Shown here: positions 28,478 through 36,549 of the stretch, piece after piece | Layout of the letters: each line of letters begins with the position of its first letter | How positions within the stretch are numbered: the first letter of the stretch is position 1 | Origin: a virus | Virus record (IMG/VR): IMGVR_UViG_3300022198_000832 | Coordinates: 1-46,768 of that record | DNA: 46,768 nucleotides | Reading direction: 5' to 3' (one strand) | Notes under the pieces: generated by a model | The model's input: only the letters and a program-made list of their open reading frames with translations | Databases searched by the model: none | What the model was told of the DNA's origin: nothing | Translations under genes and position numbers: made by a program

Positions 28478-30108
28478 TTTTCTCCTCGTACATAAACTAA
28501 ATAATCTTCTCCTATTGGATAATGATACTTATAATCTGTGCTCAATAAATGTAAAGAGTCTCTTGCACGAGTTACTCCTGTATACCAAACTTTCTTTTCA
28601 TTTGATTTTTCTTCTTTATCTTTATGTCTAAAACTAGAAGGCCAATTTGCTTTTGAATATAATAATACGTGATTAGCTTCATCACCTTTTACAGAATGTA
28701 TGGTATCAATAATTACATTAGGTGCCTCATCTAATTTAGATTGTTTGTATCGTTTTAATAATCTTAAAAAATAAATGACTTGTCTTGGTTTAAAGTTACG
28801 TCTAAGAATCCACCACCATTGTTTCTTTTGTGCTTCATCAGGTAAATCTAAACCACACCATTCTTTTAATGTTTGAAAGTTATATCTTTTATAATCTGGT
28901 TCATTACTCCAAAACTTAGGAGTTCTATAATCAGGATCACTTACTTCTCTTATGTATTTGTACATAGACTCAGCTTCTTTTTTCATAATCTCTCTACCAT
29001 TAGATATGGCTGTCCAGGCTTTAATAGCTAACCATTGATCCTGATCAAATGATTTTCTTCCGTGATTATCAGAAAAATAAATACCTGCATCTTTGGCTAA
29101 AGCTTTTAATTCATTAACGGTTGTATGTATTCGTCCTAACATAAACCATTTACCATCATCTTTTTCAAAAGGTATTTCTTTAAAACTTAAATATCTTTTA
29201 ACAGTTCCATCTTTAACTAATGGTTCAAATTCTTTATCAACACTATCTATAATTCCTTTCCTAACCACTTGAGAAAACTGATGTATAGCTGTACCAAATC
29301 TTCTAGTCTTTCTTAAAACAACCTTACGTCCTGGAAAGTATTTAGTAAAATATCTAGTATCTGCACCGTTCCATTGATAGATAGCTTGGTCATCATCTCC
29401 AGCTAAATATATTCTTTTAACCTTATCAGCCATTTTATAAATTAAAGACCATTGCAAAGGTGTAAAGTCTTGAGCTTCATCAAGTATTAATAAATCTAAT
29501 GATGGAAAGTCTACCTCGTGTAGCGCTCGTTCAACCATATCTGTAAAATCTAAAAAGGATCTTTCACCACCTGCAGTTTTATAATGTTCATAAGTACTTA
29601 TCTTTCTAGTAAATACATCTAAACTATCTTTCTTTTGTGATTCTCTTTTATAAACTAATATAGGATCCTCTAATAAATTTCTTGCTTTATCATAGATACC
29701 AATAGACCAATCACTGTAAGTAAAGTTATCTTGAGATAATCTGTTGTCAGATCGTTTAACAAAATTGTTTTGTAATGCATAATCAATCATACAATCTTTA
29801 GGATCAAATATTTCTTCTTCAAAATATCTACGACAATAGGAATGTAATGTTCTAAATCTACTAAAAGACTTTGAATCTAAATGTGGAAAAGCATCTAAAG
29901 CTCTTGTCTTTGCTGTATCTACTGCTTTATTTGTAAATGATATAAATGCAATCTTATCAGGATCAGTTCCATTTTTAAGATATCTTTTTACTACTCTCTC
30001 AATTAATGTCCAAGTTTTTCCAGTTCCAGGTGGTCCAAATATCTTAATCGTTTTGAGATGTATTTGTTTCTGTTTCTGGAGTCCTAAATTTTTTGTGGTA
30101 GTCATCAT
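28474..30108 (-). CDS. UvrD/Rep-like superfamily 1 helicase
   Basis: 544 residues. Walker A FGPPGTGKTWTLIER (about 25-39), motif Ia AFISFTNKAVDTAKTRA, motif II LLILDEAQDFTPLQWSL, motif III IYLAGDDDQAIYQWNG, motif V IDTIHSVKGDEANHVLL and motif VI VWYTGVTRARDSLHLL. It translocates 3'-5' along ssDNA and could unwind DNA for replication or repair. Starts 65 nt inside the primase gene end (ATG at 30108). The stop shares ATGA with the methyltransferase start, so all three are translated as one operon. Confidence 0.93.
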   Translation of the reverse strand: MMTTTKNLGLQKQKQIHLKTIKIFGPPGTGKTWTLIERVVKRYLKNGTDPDKIAFISFTNKAVDTAKTRALDAFPHLDSKSFSRFRTLHSYCRRYFEEEIFDPKDCMIDYALQNNFVKRSDNRLSQDNFTYSDWSIGIYDKARNLLEDPILVYKRESQKKDSLDVFTRKISTYEHYKTAGGERSFLDFTDMVERALHEVDFPSLDLLILDEAQDFTPLQWSLIYKMADKVKRIYLAGDDDQAIYQWNGADTRYFTKYFPGRKVVLRKTRRFGTAIHQFSQVVRKGIIDSVDKEFEPLVKDGTVKRYLSFKEIPFEKDDGKWFMLGRIHTTVNELKALAKDAGIYFSDNHGRKSFDQDQWLAIKAWTAISNGREIMKKEAESMYKYIREVSDPDYRTPKFWSNEPDYKRYNFQTLKEWCGLDLPDEAQKKQWWWILRRNFKPRQVIYFLRLLKRYKQSKLDEAPNVIIDTIHSVKGDEANHVLLYSKANWPSSFRHKDKEEKSNEKKVWYTGVTRARDSLHLLSTDYKYHYPIGEDYLVYVRGEK

Positions 30109-31639
30109 CCATTTCGCTTAGTTGTTCCTGTGTATTGTTCTTAGGTTTTATTTTTTGGTGATTAACAAACTCAGGCATTTCAACGTACCATATGTTTCTT
30201 TCACCTTCAAAGAAATCGTGTTTTTTACAACCTAGTAATCTTATAGCCTGATTAACAGTTTTAAATGGAGTCTTTCTTTTATCTAAGAAGTCAGCCAATG
30301 TATTACGTTTAAAATAACAAATATTAGTTTTACTATCTAATACTGTATAACCATCTTTAAGTTTTGTATAGTCATCTTGTTCAATTGTACTTTCAAAAAA
30401 TCTTTTAAGTGTATTATATTTTTCCTCTTCAACTGTATCTTCGTATTTAAGAGATTTATTTTCTTCTGCTGTTTCTAATAAATGTTTCATTAGCAGCTCA
30501 AATGGACTTGGCCCCTTTTTAGGTCTAGGTAATGTTAACCAAAAAATTCTATATTTAGCTAAACATACACGCCAAGACTTCTCATCTTTAGTATCTTCAG
30601 GTTTAAAAGTAATATGTCTATCTCTAAACATACATTCATAAATAATACCTTTAGAATCTTCAGTATAAGTTAATTCTGTAAATTCATTTTTAATATCTGG
30701 TGCTTGCACACCAATGCCAAGTTTTCTAAGTTTACAAGTTTCTTTATCACATATAGATGCAACAAATCCGTGTTTAGGAGGACAGAAGTATTCATATCCT
30801 TTGTTGTGTACTGATTGAGCAGTAGCATCGCTTTCAGATCTTCTTAAAGGACCTTTAGGGTGATTAGCATAAATAACCTTTTGTCTTTCCCAAGCTATAT
30901 CTTTTAATTGTTTAACTGAAAGATTACCTTCTGCCTTTTTCATTTCAGTAACACAAATATTAAATAACATATTGTTTCTTTCACCTGTCCAACCTTCTTG
31001 AATTACTTTTTGCACACAAGGTGGATACTCTCTCCAATCTGTTTCTGCATTATATTCAGTTACTTTGTATTTATAAAAATATTCAGGATTAATTGCTTTT
31101 GCTTTAGCTAATTCAATAAAACCACCTAACATTAAAGGTGTATTGTTATCATCGAATGCATATTCAACTGCTGCATCTGCTTTATGATATGGCATACCTA
31201 CAGCTTTGTTCATTGGAAATACTTCTTTTGATAAAAAGTATTCTTTATTAATTTCTAATAATTTATTTTTAACTTTGTCTTTATCAGCCCAATCAGTAAA
31301 AAATATAAATAAATGTAAACCACCTGATTTAGATTTTACAGGTATTAATGGTAATTCAAAATCTCTAATAATATCTACGTATTTTTTTTGTGAATAATCT
31401 TTATAGTTAGCTGGATCAATATCTATAACAGACCATTTTAATTTATCACCGTTCTCAGGTCTAACACCAATTAAAGTTTCACCTTTAATGTGTTTCTCCC
31501 ACAGTTCTTCTGTAACTGGTTCGTGGATCGTGAGGTATGAAGCTTTACGCTTACCCCTTTCATCGGTCTCTCCCGTAAGAGAGACTTCGATGAACTGGGA
31601 AGAGTCACCCTCAAATAATTGAAGTAACTCTTTTTGCAT
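30044..31639 (-). CDS. Archaeo-eukaryotic primase (AEP)-type protein
   Basis: 531 residues. LKWSVIDIDPANYKDY carries the hDhD catalytic pair (about 68-83) and IPVKSKSGGLHLFIFF the sxH motif, the core of AEP/PrimPol primases. A cysteine cluster lies at about 284-302 (CPPKHG, then CDKETC), likely zinc binding. The C-terminal 200 residues have winged-helix-like segments of PriCT type. It would lay RNA/DNA primers for the phage. Its start overlaps the preceding stop by 1 nt (TAATG). Confidence 0.8.
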   Translation of the reverse strand: MQKELLQLFEGDSSQFIEVSLTGETDERGKRKASYLTIHEPVTEELWEKHIKGETLIGVRPENGDKLKWSVIDIDPANYKDYSQKKYVDIIRDFELPLIPVKSKSGGLHLFIFFTDWADKDKVKNKLLEINKEYFLSKEVFPMNKAVGMPYHKADAAVEYAFDDNNTPLMLGGFIELAKAKAINPEYFYKYKVTEYNAETDWREYPPCVQKVIQEGWTGERNNMLFNICVTEMKKAEGNLSVKQLKDIAWERQKVIYANHPKGPLRRSESDATAQSVHNKGYEYFCPPKHGFVASICDKETCKLRKLGIGVQAPDIKNEFTELTYTEDSKGIIYECMFRDRHITFKPEDTKDEKSWRVCLAKYRIFWLTLPRPKKGPSPFELLMKHLLETAEENKSLKYEDTVEEEKYNTLKRFFESTIEQDDYTKLKDGYTVLDSKTNICYFKRNTLADFLDKRKTPFKTVNQAIRLLGCKKHDFFEGERNIWYVEMPEFVNHQKIKPKNNTQEQLSEMDDDYHKKFRTPETETNTSQND

Positions 31640-32466
31640 TAGAATGGAGTACTATCATTTTTAATCTGCTTCGCATTTAAAGCAGACTCCTCTTTACCAA
31701 AATCAACCTTACCAAAGATGTCGCTTTTCTTTGCGGTCTCATAAAACGCTCTTGTCGATTCTAATGTACTCGACAATTTTGGATCATCTAGATATCTATC
31801 GAATTCGACAACCCAACCGTACCAAGAGTTTTGTGAGTTTGATTCTTTAGTCGTCTTTAATCTGTAGGCAGTTGCCCAAGACGGCGGAGTAAAGAAACCT
31901 TTTTTACCTTGTAGTCTTCTACTTGCAATCATTGAATTCCAAGTTTTAGACTTTTTCTTCTGAGTAGATTTCATAGAGATCAACGCAGTTTCTACAGGAT
32001 TATAATCTTTATCCAAAACATATACAAAATGATTTCCTGTATCTTCTACATAGTTACCATTTTCTAATCTGTCTTTACCATCATCGCCTCTACTTGTTTG
32101 AGACATAATGGATGGATCAGTGTGTATTCCTACAGGTCTCCCTGGGCTGTCACCTCTGTCTTTCCACTCATTGAAAGTGTTTATATATAAACATGGTACA
32201 ACAATTAATCCGTCTTTACCTTTGTAAAGGTTTCCAGATGTTTCATTGTAAATGTCACCTTGTTTAGCAGACTCAATATACTTGCCATCTGATTCGTCAA
32301 GTACTGGTGAATTTGCGTAAAGGATTTTTAAGATAGGGAGTTTTGTATCCCTTGCAGTTACGAACTCTTGTCCTTGTCCTGCCATTTCTTCCAAATTAAA
32401 ATTAGTTGGAAGGGATGCTTCTTTTTTTACTGCTACATCCTTTGCAGCTTCTTTTGCTTGTTGCAT
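31639..32466 (-). CDS. Probable ssDNA-binding protein
   Basis: 275 residues from ATG at 32466 with AAGGAG 5 nt upstream. Middle part is beta-rich (KLPILKILYANSPVLDESDG, then YKGKDGLIVVPCLYINTFNE, and SWYGWVVEFDRYL). The C-terminal end is KNDSTPF, resembling the DDDIPF tip by which SSB proteins bind partners. The gene's place between a small coiled-coil protein and the primase fits an SSB or recombination role. Fold assignment is inference. Confidence 0.6.
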   Translation of the reverse strand: MQQAKEAAKDVAVKKEASLPTNFNLEEMAGQGQEFVTARDTKLPILKILYANSPVLDESDGKYIESAKQGDIYNETSGNLYKGKDGLIVVPCLYINTFNEWKDRGDSPGRPVGIHTDPSIMSQTSRGDDGKDRLENGNYVEDTGNHFVYVLDKDYNPVETALISMKSTQKKKSKTWNSMIASRRLQGKKGFFTPPSWATAYRLKTTKESNSQNSWYGWVVEFDRYLDDPKLSSTLESTRAFYETAKKSDIFGKVDFGKEESALNAKQIKNDSTPF

Positions 32467-32468
32467 TG

Positions 32469-33014
32469 TCACTCCTTCGTTGTGATCTTTGTTCGTGTTG
32501 CTACGTAAACACCGAATAAATCGGCAGGAACATTTTTCCCTTTTTCAATTTGTTCTCTTACGAACGCCTTGAGGGTCATTGGTTCTACCTTTTCGGCTTG
32601 TTTAACATTATGCCCTTTTTGTCTTAATTCGTCAACTAATGTTTTTGCAACATTGTCTTCATTACGACCAAAGGTTAATGTGACGTTATTTTTAATTAGA
32701 TCTCCGTAATTATTTTCTCGGAGCCAATCAAAAGCTTCGTCAGTTCTGGATGTAGGAATTCTCGCACCGTAATATGGTTTTATCTCTACAGATGAACCAT
32801 CAGTAAGTTTGAGTGCTGCTACACCAGCTTTCTGCATTAAGTTTGGAATGTCCTGTTCAGAAAGTTTTAGCTCTTCTTCTTTTTTCTTTTTTAGTTTATC
32901 TTCAAGCGTTGTTACTTCTTTCTGGACGTCCAATAACTTATTACAGAGTTCAGCGATATCCTGAGATACGCTTGTGTCGATAGTTATTTCTTTCGACAGT
33001 TGTTCTAAGTCCAT
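32469..33014 (-). CDS. Replication-module coiled-coil protein
   Basis: 181 residues from ATG at 33014, which has AAGGAGG at 7 nt; a longer start at 33035 has none. A coiled coil (LLDVQKEVTTLEDKLKKK) is followed by LTDGSSVEIKPYYGARIPTS and a mixed domain. I know similar proteins near phage replication genes, with no function assigned. First gene downstream of the minus-strand promoter near 33037. Confidence 0.6.
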   Translation of the reverse strand: MDLEQLSKEITIDTSVSQDIAELCNKLLDVQKEVTTLEDKLKKKKEEELKLSEQDIPNLMQKAGVAALKLTDGSSVEIKPYYGARIPTSRTDEAFDWLRENNYGDLIKNNVTLTFGRNEDNVAKTLVDELRQKGHNVKQAEKVEPMTLKAFVREQIEKGKNVPADLFGVYVATRTKITTKE

Positions 33015-33036
33015 AACGACCTCCTTAAATCCCATC

Positions 33037-33078
33037 TAATTTTATTAATTGACAATGTCAAGAAAAAATTTATATTAT
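33037..33078. promoter_or_regulatory. Divergent promoters sharing one palindromic -35
   Basis: TTGACA-A-TGTCAA (33049-33061) supplies a consensus -35 on both strands. Plus: TTGACA, 18 nt, TATTAT (33073-33078), for the SNF2 gene. Minus: TTGACA, 16 nt, TTAGAT, for the replication operon. Because the -35 boxes overlap, one polymerase occludes the other, giving mutually exclusive firing. Confidence 0.6.
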
Positions 33079-33115
33079 CTATAAAAAAACATTAAATTGT
33101 TTTGAATGACGAAGC

Positions 33116-34519
33116 ATGAAAAAATTTGAATATAAAACAAAACCTTTTGAACATCAGCGCACAGCATTAACAAAAGGAGCACAATATGGTGCCTATGCCT
33201 ATTTTATGGAAATGGGTACAGGTAAAACTAAAGTTGCTATTGATAATGCTAATTATTTATTTTCAACAAAAGCAATAACACACGCATTGGTTGTAGCACC
33301 TAACTCTGTATATCGTAATTGGATTAAAGAAATAGAAACACATTCTACAAACGAATCAACTATTGTAGTTCATAAAGATAAAACTATTTATGGTAAAGGT
33401 AAACTTAACTGGTTTTTAATTAATGTTGAAGCATTGAGTCATAAAAGTGGAGTAGATGTAATATCTAAATATATTAATAAGTATGGTCGTCAGATGATTT
33501 GGATTCTAGATGAATCCACCACAATAAAAAACAAATCAGCAAAAAGAACACGAAACATCTGTAAACTAGGTAAACTAGTAGCGTACAAAAGAATCCTAAC
33601 AGGCTCCCCAATAACAAAATCTCCATTGGATCTATATACACAATGTGAATTTTTAAGTCCAGACCTTTTAGGTTTTGATTCGTATTATACTTTTAGAGCT
33701 AGATATGCAGTGATGCAACAAGTTGAAATGGGTGGCAGACAAGTTTTATTTCCTAAATACTATACAAATTTAGATGAGCTTACTGAAAAATTAAAATTAT
33801 TTTCTTATCGGGTTAAAAAACAAGATTGTTTAGACTTACCTGAAAAACTTTATACAACTAGAAAAATTATTTTAAGTTCAAAACAAATAGAAATTTATGA
33901 ACGCTTAAAAAAACAAGCTTATGCTATTGTAAATAGTCAGGAAGTAAGCTTTGCAAATAAACTTACAGAAATTTTAAGATTACACCAGGTCGCAAATGGA
34001 TTTGTTAAGTCAGATGAAGGTGAAATAAATGTATTTGAAGATTGTCCTAAGTTAAAAGAATTACTAAGTATATTGGAAGAGGCTGATGGTAAGTTTATAA
34101 TATGGGCTAATTATGTACAAAACATAAAAACGATAATCAATAAACTTAAGGAGGTCTACGGTGCTAACTCTGTGGTTTCTATTTTTGGAGAAGTTTCAAC
34201 AGAAGATAGGCAGGAAGCTGTCCGAAGGTTCCAGGATGATAGTAGCTGTCGTTTTTTTGTTGGTAATCCTTCCACTGGTGGTTATGGTCTTACTCTTACA
34301 GCTGCCTCTTATGTGGTTTATTTCAGTAACTCGTACAACCTTGAAGTTAGAGAACAATCAGAAGATAGAGCACATCGAATCGGACAAAAGAAAAATGTAA
34401 CTTACATTGATTTGATTGCAGAAGGTACGATTGATGAATTTATAGTCTCTGCGCTAAGTAAAAAAATGAAACTCAGCGCAGAAACTCTTGGTGAGCAAAC
34501 CAAAAAGTGGCTTACTTAA
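33116..34519 (+). CDS. SNF2-family DEAD/H-type helicase
   Basis: 467 residues. Walker A AYFMEMGTGKTKVAIDNA (about 29-46), motif Ia ALVVAPNSVYRNWIKE, motif II MIWILDESTTIKNKSAKR (DEST instead of DEAH), motif III ILTGSPITKSPLDLY, and helicase-C motifs FVGNPSTGGYGLTLTAA and REQSEDRAHRIGQKKNVTYI. It is a dsDNA translocase expected to remodel DNA-protein complexes, for example at forks or in recombination. It is the only large plus-strand gene and has its own divergent promoter. It converges with the Hsp20 gene (8-nt overlap). Confidence 0.93.
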   Translation: MKKFEYKTKPFEHQRTALTKGAQYGAYAYFMEMGTGKTKVAIDNANYLFSTKAITHALVVAPNSVYRNWIKEIETHSTNESTIVVHKDKTIYGKGKLNWFLINVEALSHKSGVDVISKYINKYGRQMIWILDESTTIKNKSAKRTRNICKLGKLVAYKRILTGSPITKSPLDLYTQCEFLSPDLLGFDSYYTFRARYAVMQQVEMGGRQVLFPKYYTNLDELTEKLKLFSYRVKKQDCLDLPEKLYTTRKIILSSKQIEIYERLKKQAYAIVNSQEVSFANKLTEILRLHQVANGFVKSDEGEINVFEDCPKLKELLSILEEADGKFIIWANYVQNIKTIINKLKEVYGANSVVSIFGEVSTEDRQEAVRRFQDDSSCRFFVGNPSTGGYGLTLTAASYVVYFSNSYNLEVREQSEDRAHRIGQKKNVTYIDLIAEGTIDEFIVSALSKKMKLSAETLGEQTKKWLT

Positions 34520-34934
34520 TTTTTATATCTAAAGGTTTTATTTCTTCAGGTTCATTAACGCCTAACTTCACAGTTAAAACGCCATCTTCCATTTCAGCTT
34601 CATTAACAACTACATCTTGATGTAAAGAAAATTGTTTAAAGAATTTTCTAGTTGCTAAACCTTTTTCAATATAGTCTTTTTCTTTGTCTTCTATTTGACC
34701 AGAAATAGTTAATACACCTTCTTTGTATTGAACTTTAACATTCTTTTTATTGAATCCTGCTAAACCCAACTCAAGACCGTATTCACCTTTTCCGTATTTT
34801 ACTACATTGTAGAATGGAAACGATTGTACTTTTGACCAACTATCAAAGATAGAATCAAATGCATCACCAAACATTTTGTCTGAATGATTCCAAACGTCTT
34901 TATTGAACTTATTAATTAAATCTAATGCTGTCAT
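34512..34934 (-). CDS. Small heat-shock protein (Hsp20/alpha-crystallin)
   Basis: 140 residues. The alpha-crystallin domain spans about 40-130: GLELGLAGFNKKNVKVQYKE, LTISGQIEDKEKDYIEKGLA, TRKFFKQFSLHQDVVV, and EDGVLTVKLGVNEP. Such ATP-independent holdases prevent aggregation and are frequent in marine phages. AAGGAGG precedes the ATG. It lies with SpeD and the nuclease rather than the capsid genes, so it may act early as a general holdase. Paired with the GroES-like gene elsewhere in the genome. Confidence 0.9.
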   Translation of the reverse strand: MTALDLINKFNKDVWNHSDKMFGDAFDSIFDSWSKVQSFPFYNVVKYGKGEYGLELGLAGFNKKNVKVQYKEGVLTISGQIEDKEKDYIEKGLATRKFFKQFSLHQDVVVNEAEMEDGVLTVKLGVNEPEEIKPLDIKIK

Positions 34935-35002
34935 ATTATCCTCCTTATGTTAAGCAAGTTTAATAGGCCACATTATTGTGCGCCGTGACTATTATATATT
35001 AT

Positions 35003-35407
35003 TTATTTATGGTATTTCAAGAGACCACCTGAAATATCTACTAGACCTGTTTCTCTATTTAAAAACTTATATTCTATTTTAGTTATATCGTAATCGTCTT
35101 TTATTTTTTTACAAATCTTTTCAGGATCAAATTCACCACAAGAATAAACATCAAATTGCATTAAAGCAGGGTGTGGTTCATCCCAAACATGCATTACTAT
35201 ATGAGAAGTTTCTATGATAGCTGCACCTGTGATTCCGCGGTTACCCGGTACATTATGATATTTAACATAAGGACCCATCAATACTTTCATATCAATGGTA
35301 TCAATAAAGTCTCTTAACCAACTAGACAAAATTTCTTCATCCATTGGAGGCCTTATTGCTTCGGCTCTTATAATTAAATGTTTGTGGACTAATAATCCTT
35401 CTTTCAT
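35003..35407 (-). CDS. speD: SpeD-like pyruvoyl decarboxylase
   Basis: 134 residues. The signature IIETSHIVMHVWDEP holds the maturation serine and catalytic His (S-H-x3-H), and FDVYSCGEFDP the conserved Cys. In bacterial SpeD the residue before the serine is Glu (ESH); here it is Thr (TSH), with Glu one further back. Serinolysis would give a pyruvoyl cofactor. The family's usual product is decarboxylated SAM for spermidine; some members instead decarboxylate ornithine or arginine. Overlaps the nuclease stop region by 4 nt. Polyamines could aid DNA packaging. Confidence 0.85.
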   Translation of the reverse strand: MKEGLLVHKHLIIRAEAIRPPMDEEILSSWLRDFIDTIDMKVLMGPYVKYHNVPGNRGITGAAIIETSHIVMHVWDEPHPALMQFDVYSCGEFDPEKICKKIKDDYDITKIEYKFLNRETGLVDISGGLLKYHK

Positions 35408-36120
35408 TTCAGAAGTTTATAATAGTTTTCTACTCTTGAAAACCACTTAGCTTCATATTCTGAAAGTTTGGCTTCATCCATTTTGAAACCTTGAAATTTA
35501 CAATCCTTAGTACAGATAGCTATGAACCCTTGTTTTATCTCACCGTGTTGTTTTTTGTGAGCTAAACTATAAGCTGCTATCTGGTAATAATAGTCTTCTA
35601 TCCATTCTTCTCTTTTAAGTTTATTAGATTGTTTAAAGTCTATAATTGTAGGTTTATCATCATAGATACCTACTAAATCTGTTGATCCAGCCCACTGATC
35701 TTCATATGCTAGGTTAACTTCACTGCCAAACACCGTTGTTAAGGGGCCTAATCCGTCTTCTATTACACGATGTGCCATCAGCCTAGCCTGAGCACCCTCT
35801 TGAGATAAATTAAGGTATCCTTGGCCATTTATGTATTGTTCTAATACATAATGCATCTCAGTTCCTCTTGTGGCTGCCTGGGTAGTTATTCTTTGAGCTT
35901 CTTGATACCCAACCCTAGCTCTCCAAGCATCTAGGCTTTTTCTTTTTTCTTCTGATTGTGTGGCTGATAATATGGTTGTAACTGATGGAACTTTCTTTTC
36001 TCCGACCCCGTAGGTTCGTGGTCCGTGGTCATCGTCCCGTTTATAGTTAGCATAAGTATAACGGTTATCCCATTTAAAGTCTGTAATAGTGAAAGAAGTA
36101 TCTGATCGGACTATTTTCAT
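35404..36120 (-). CDS. PD-(D/E)XK nuclease, RecB/Cas4-like
   Basis: 238 residues. AGSTDLVGIYDDKPTIIDFK gives the D...(D/E)xK active site (GxxDLVG, then DFK), and DYYYQIAAYSLAHKKQH is the Q-x-x-x-Y motif of RecB-type nucleases. HYVLEQYINGQG further upstream matches the first helix with a Glu. It probably acts as an exonuclease in phage recombination and host DNA breakdown. It overlaps SpeD-like by 4 nt. No Cys cluster of Cas4 is evident. Confidence 0.85.
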   Translation of the reverse strand: MKIVRSDTSFTITDFKWDNRYTYANYKRDDDHGPRTYGVGEKKVPSVTTILSATQSEEKRKSLDAWRARVGYQEAQRITTQAATRGTEMHYVLEQYINGQGYLNLSQEGAQARLMAHRVIEDGLGPLTTVFGSEVNLAYEDQWAGSTDLVGIYDDKPTIIDFKQSNKLKREEWIEDYYYQIAAYSLAHKKQHGEIKQGFIAICTKDCKFQGFKMDEAKLSEYEAKWFSRVENYYKLLK

Positions 36121-36132
36121 CCGTAAGTAATA

Positions 36133-36309
36133 CTACAAATGTTGAGAAAGTACAGCTAAAAGTATAGTTGCTAAACCACCAATTATCCACTTTTCTATTC
36201 TTAAGATTCTTGCTTCTAGTTTATCTATTTTTTCAAATGTCTGTTTCTGCATTATTCTGCAGATCTTTTCATGATATTCAATTCTATCTAATGCAGTTTT
36301 TTTAGCCAT
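36133..36309 (-). CDS. Small coiled-coil membrane protein (58 aa)
   Basis: 58 residues with an N-terminal amphipathic coiled coil (LDRIEYHEKICRIMQKQTF, then EKIDKLEARILRIEKW) and one C-terminal transmembrane helix (IIGGLATILLAVLSQHL). The plan matches XhlA-type holin-associated proteins, though the match is to architecture only. Starts in TAATG overlap with the gene upstream. It may help lysis together with the holin-like gene at 4966. Confidence 0.6.
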   Translation of the reverse strand: MAKKTALDRIEYHEKICRIMQKQTFEKIDKLEARILRIEKWIIGGLATILLAVLSQHL

Positions 36310-36548
36310 TATAACATATCTTTATAATATTTAATCATTCCACCATTTTTATGTTTATGAGAATACTTATCTAACTTTTTTGAAATAGCTATAGCAGCGT
36401 TTTTAGCTTTTTCTAAATCATCATATTGTTTACCATATTCTTTAGGTAAACTTTCATCAGGTGTTTTATGTTTTGGATCTGGAGTGTTATAATAATAAGT
36501 TTTACCTTTGTATGTATAACTTTTAGTAATATTATTTTCGTGAGCCAT
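36309..36548 (-). CDS. Small protein with GGMIKYYKDML tail
   Basis: 79 residues, Lys/Tyr-rich (TKSYTYKGKTYYYNTPDPKH, then YGKQYDDLEKAKNAAIAISK), ending KNGGMIKYYKDML, a close variant of the GGxxxDYIKDLL tail found on three proteins of the head module. The start is 1 nt after the stop of the 1004-residue gene. Function unknown; the tail links it to the other module. Confidence 0.6.
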   Translation of the reverse strand: MAHENNITKSYTYKGKTYYYNTPDPKHKTPDESLPKEYGKQYDDLEKAKNAAIAISKKLDKYSHKHKNGGMIKYYKDML

Positions 36549-36549
36549 A

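Noticed and set aside
32469-33035. Longer start of the coiled-coil replication protein at 33035
   Set aside because: It lacks a Shine-Dalgarno, whereas ATG at 33014 has AAGGAGG at proper spacing.
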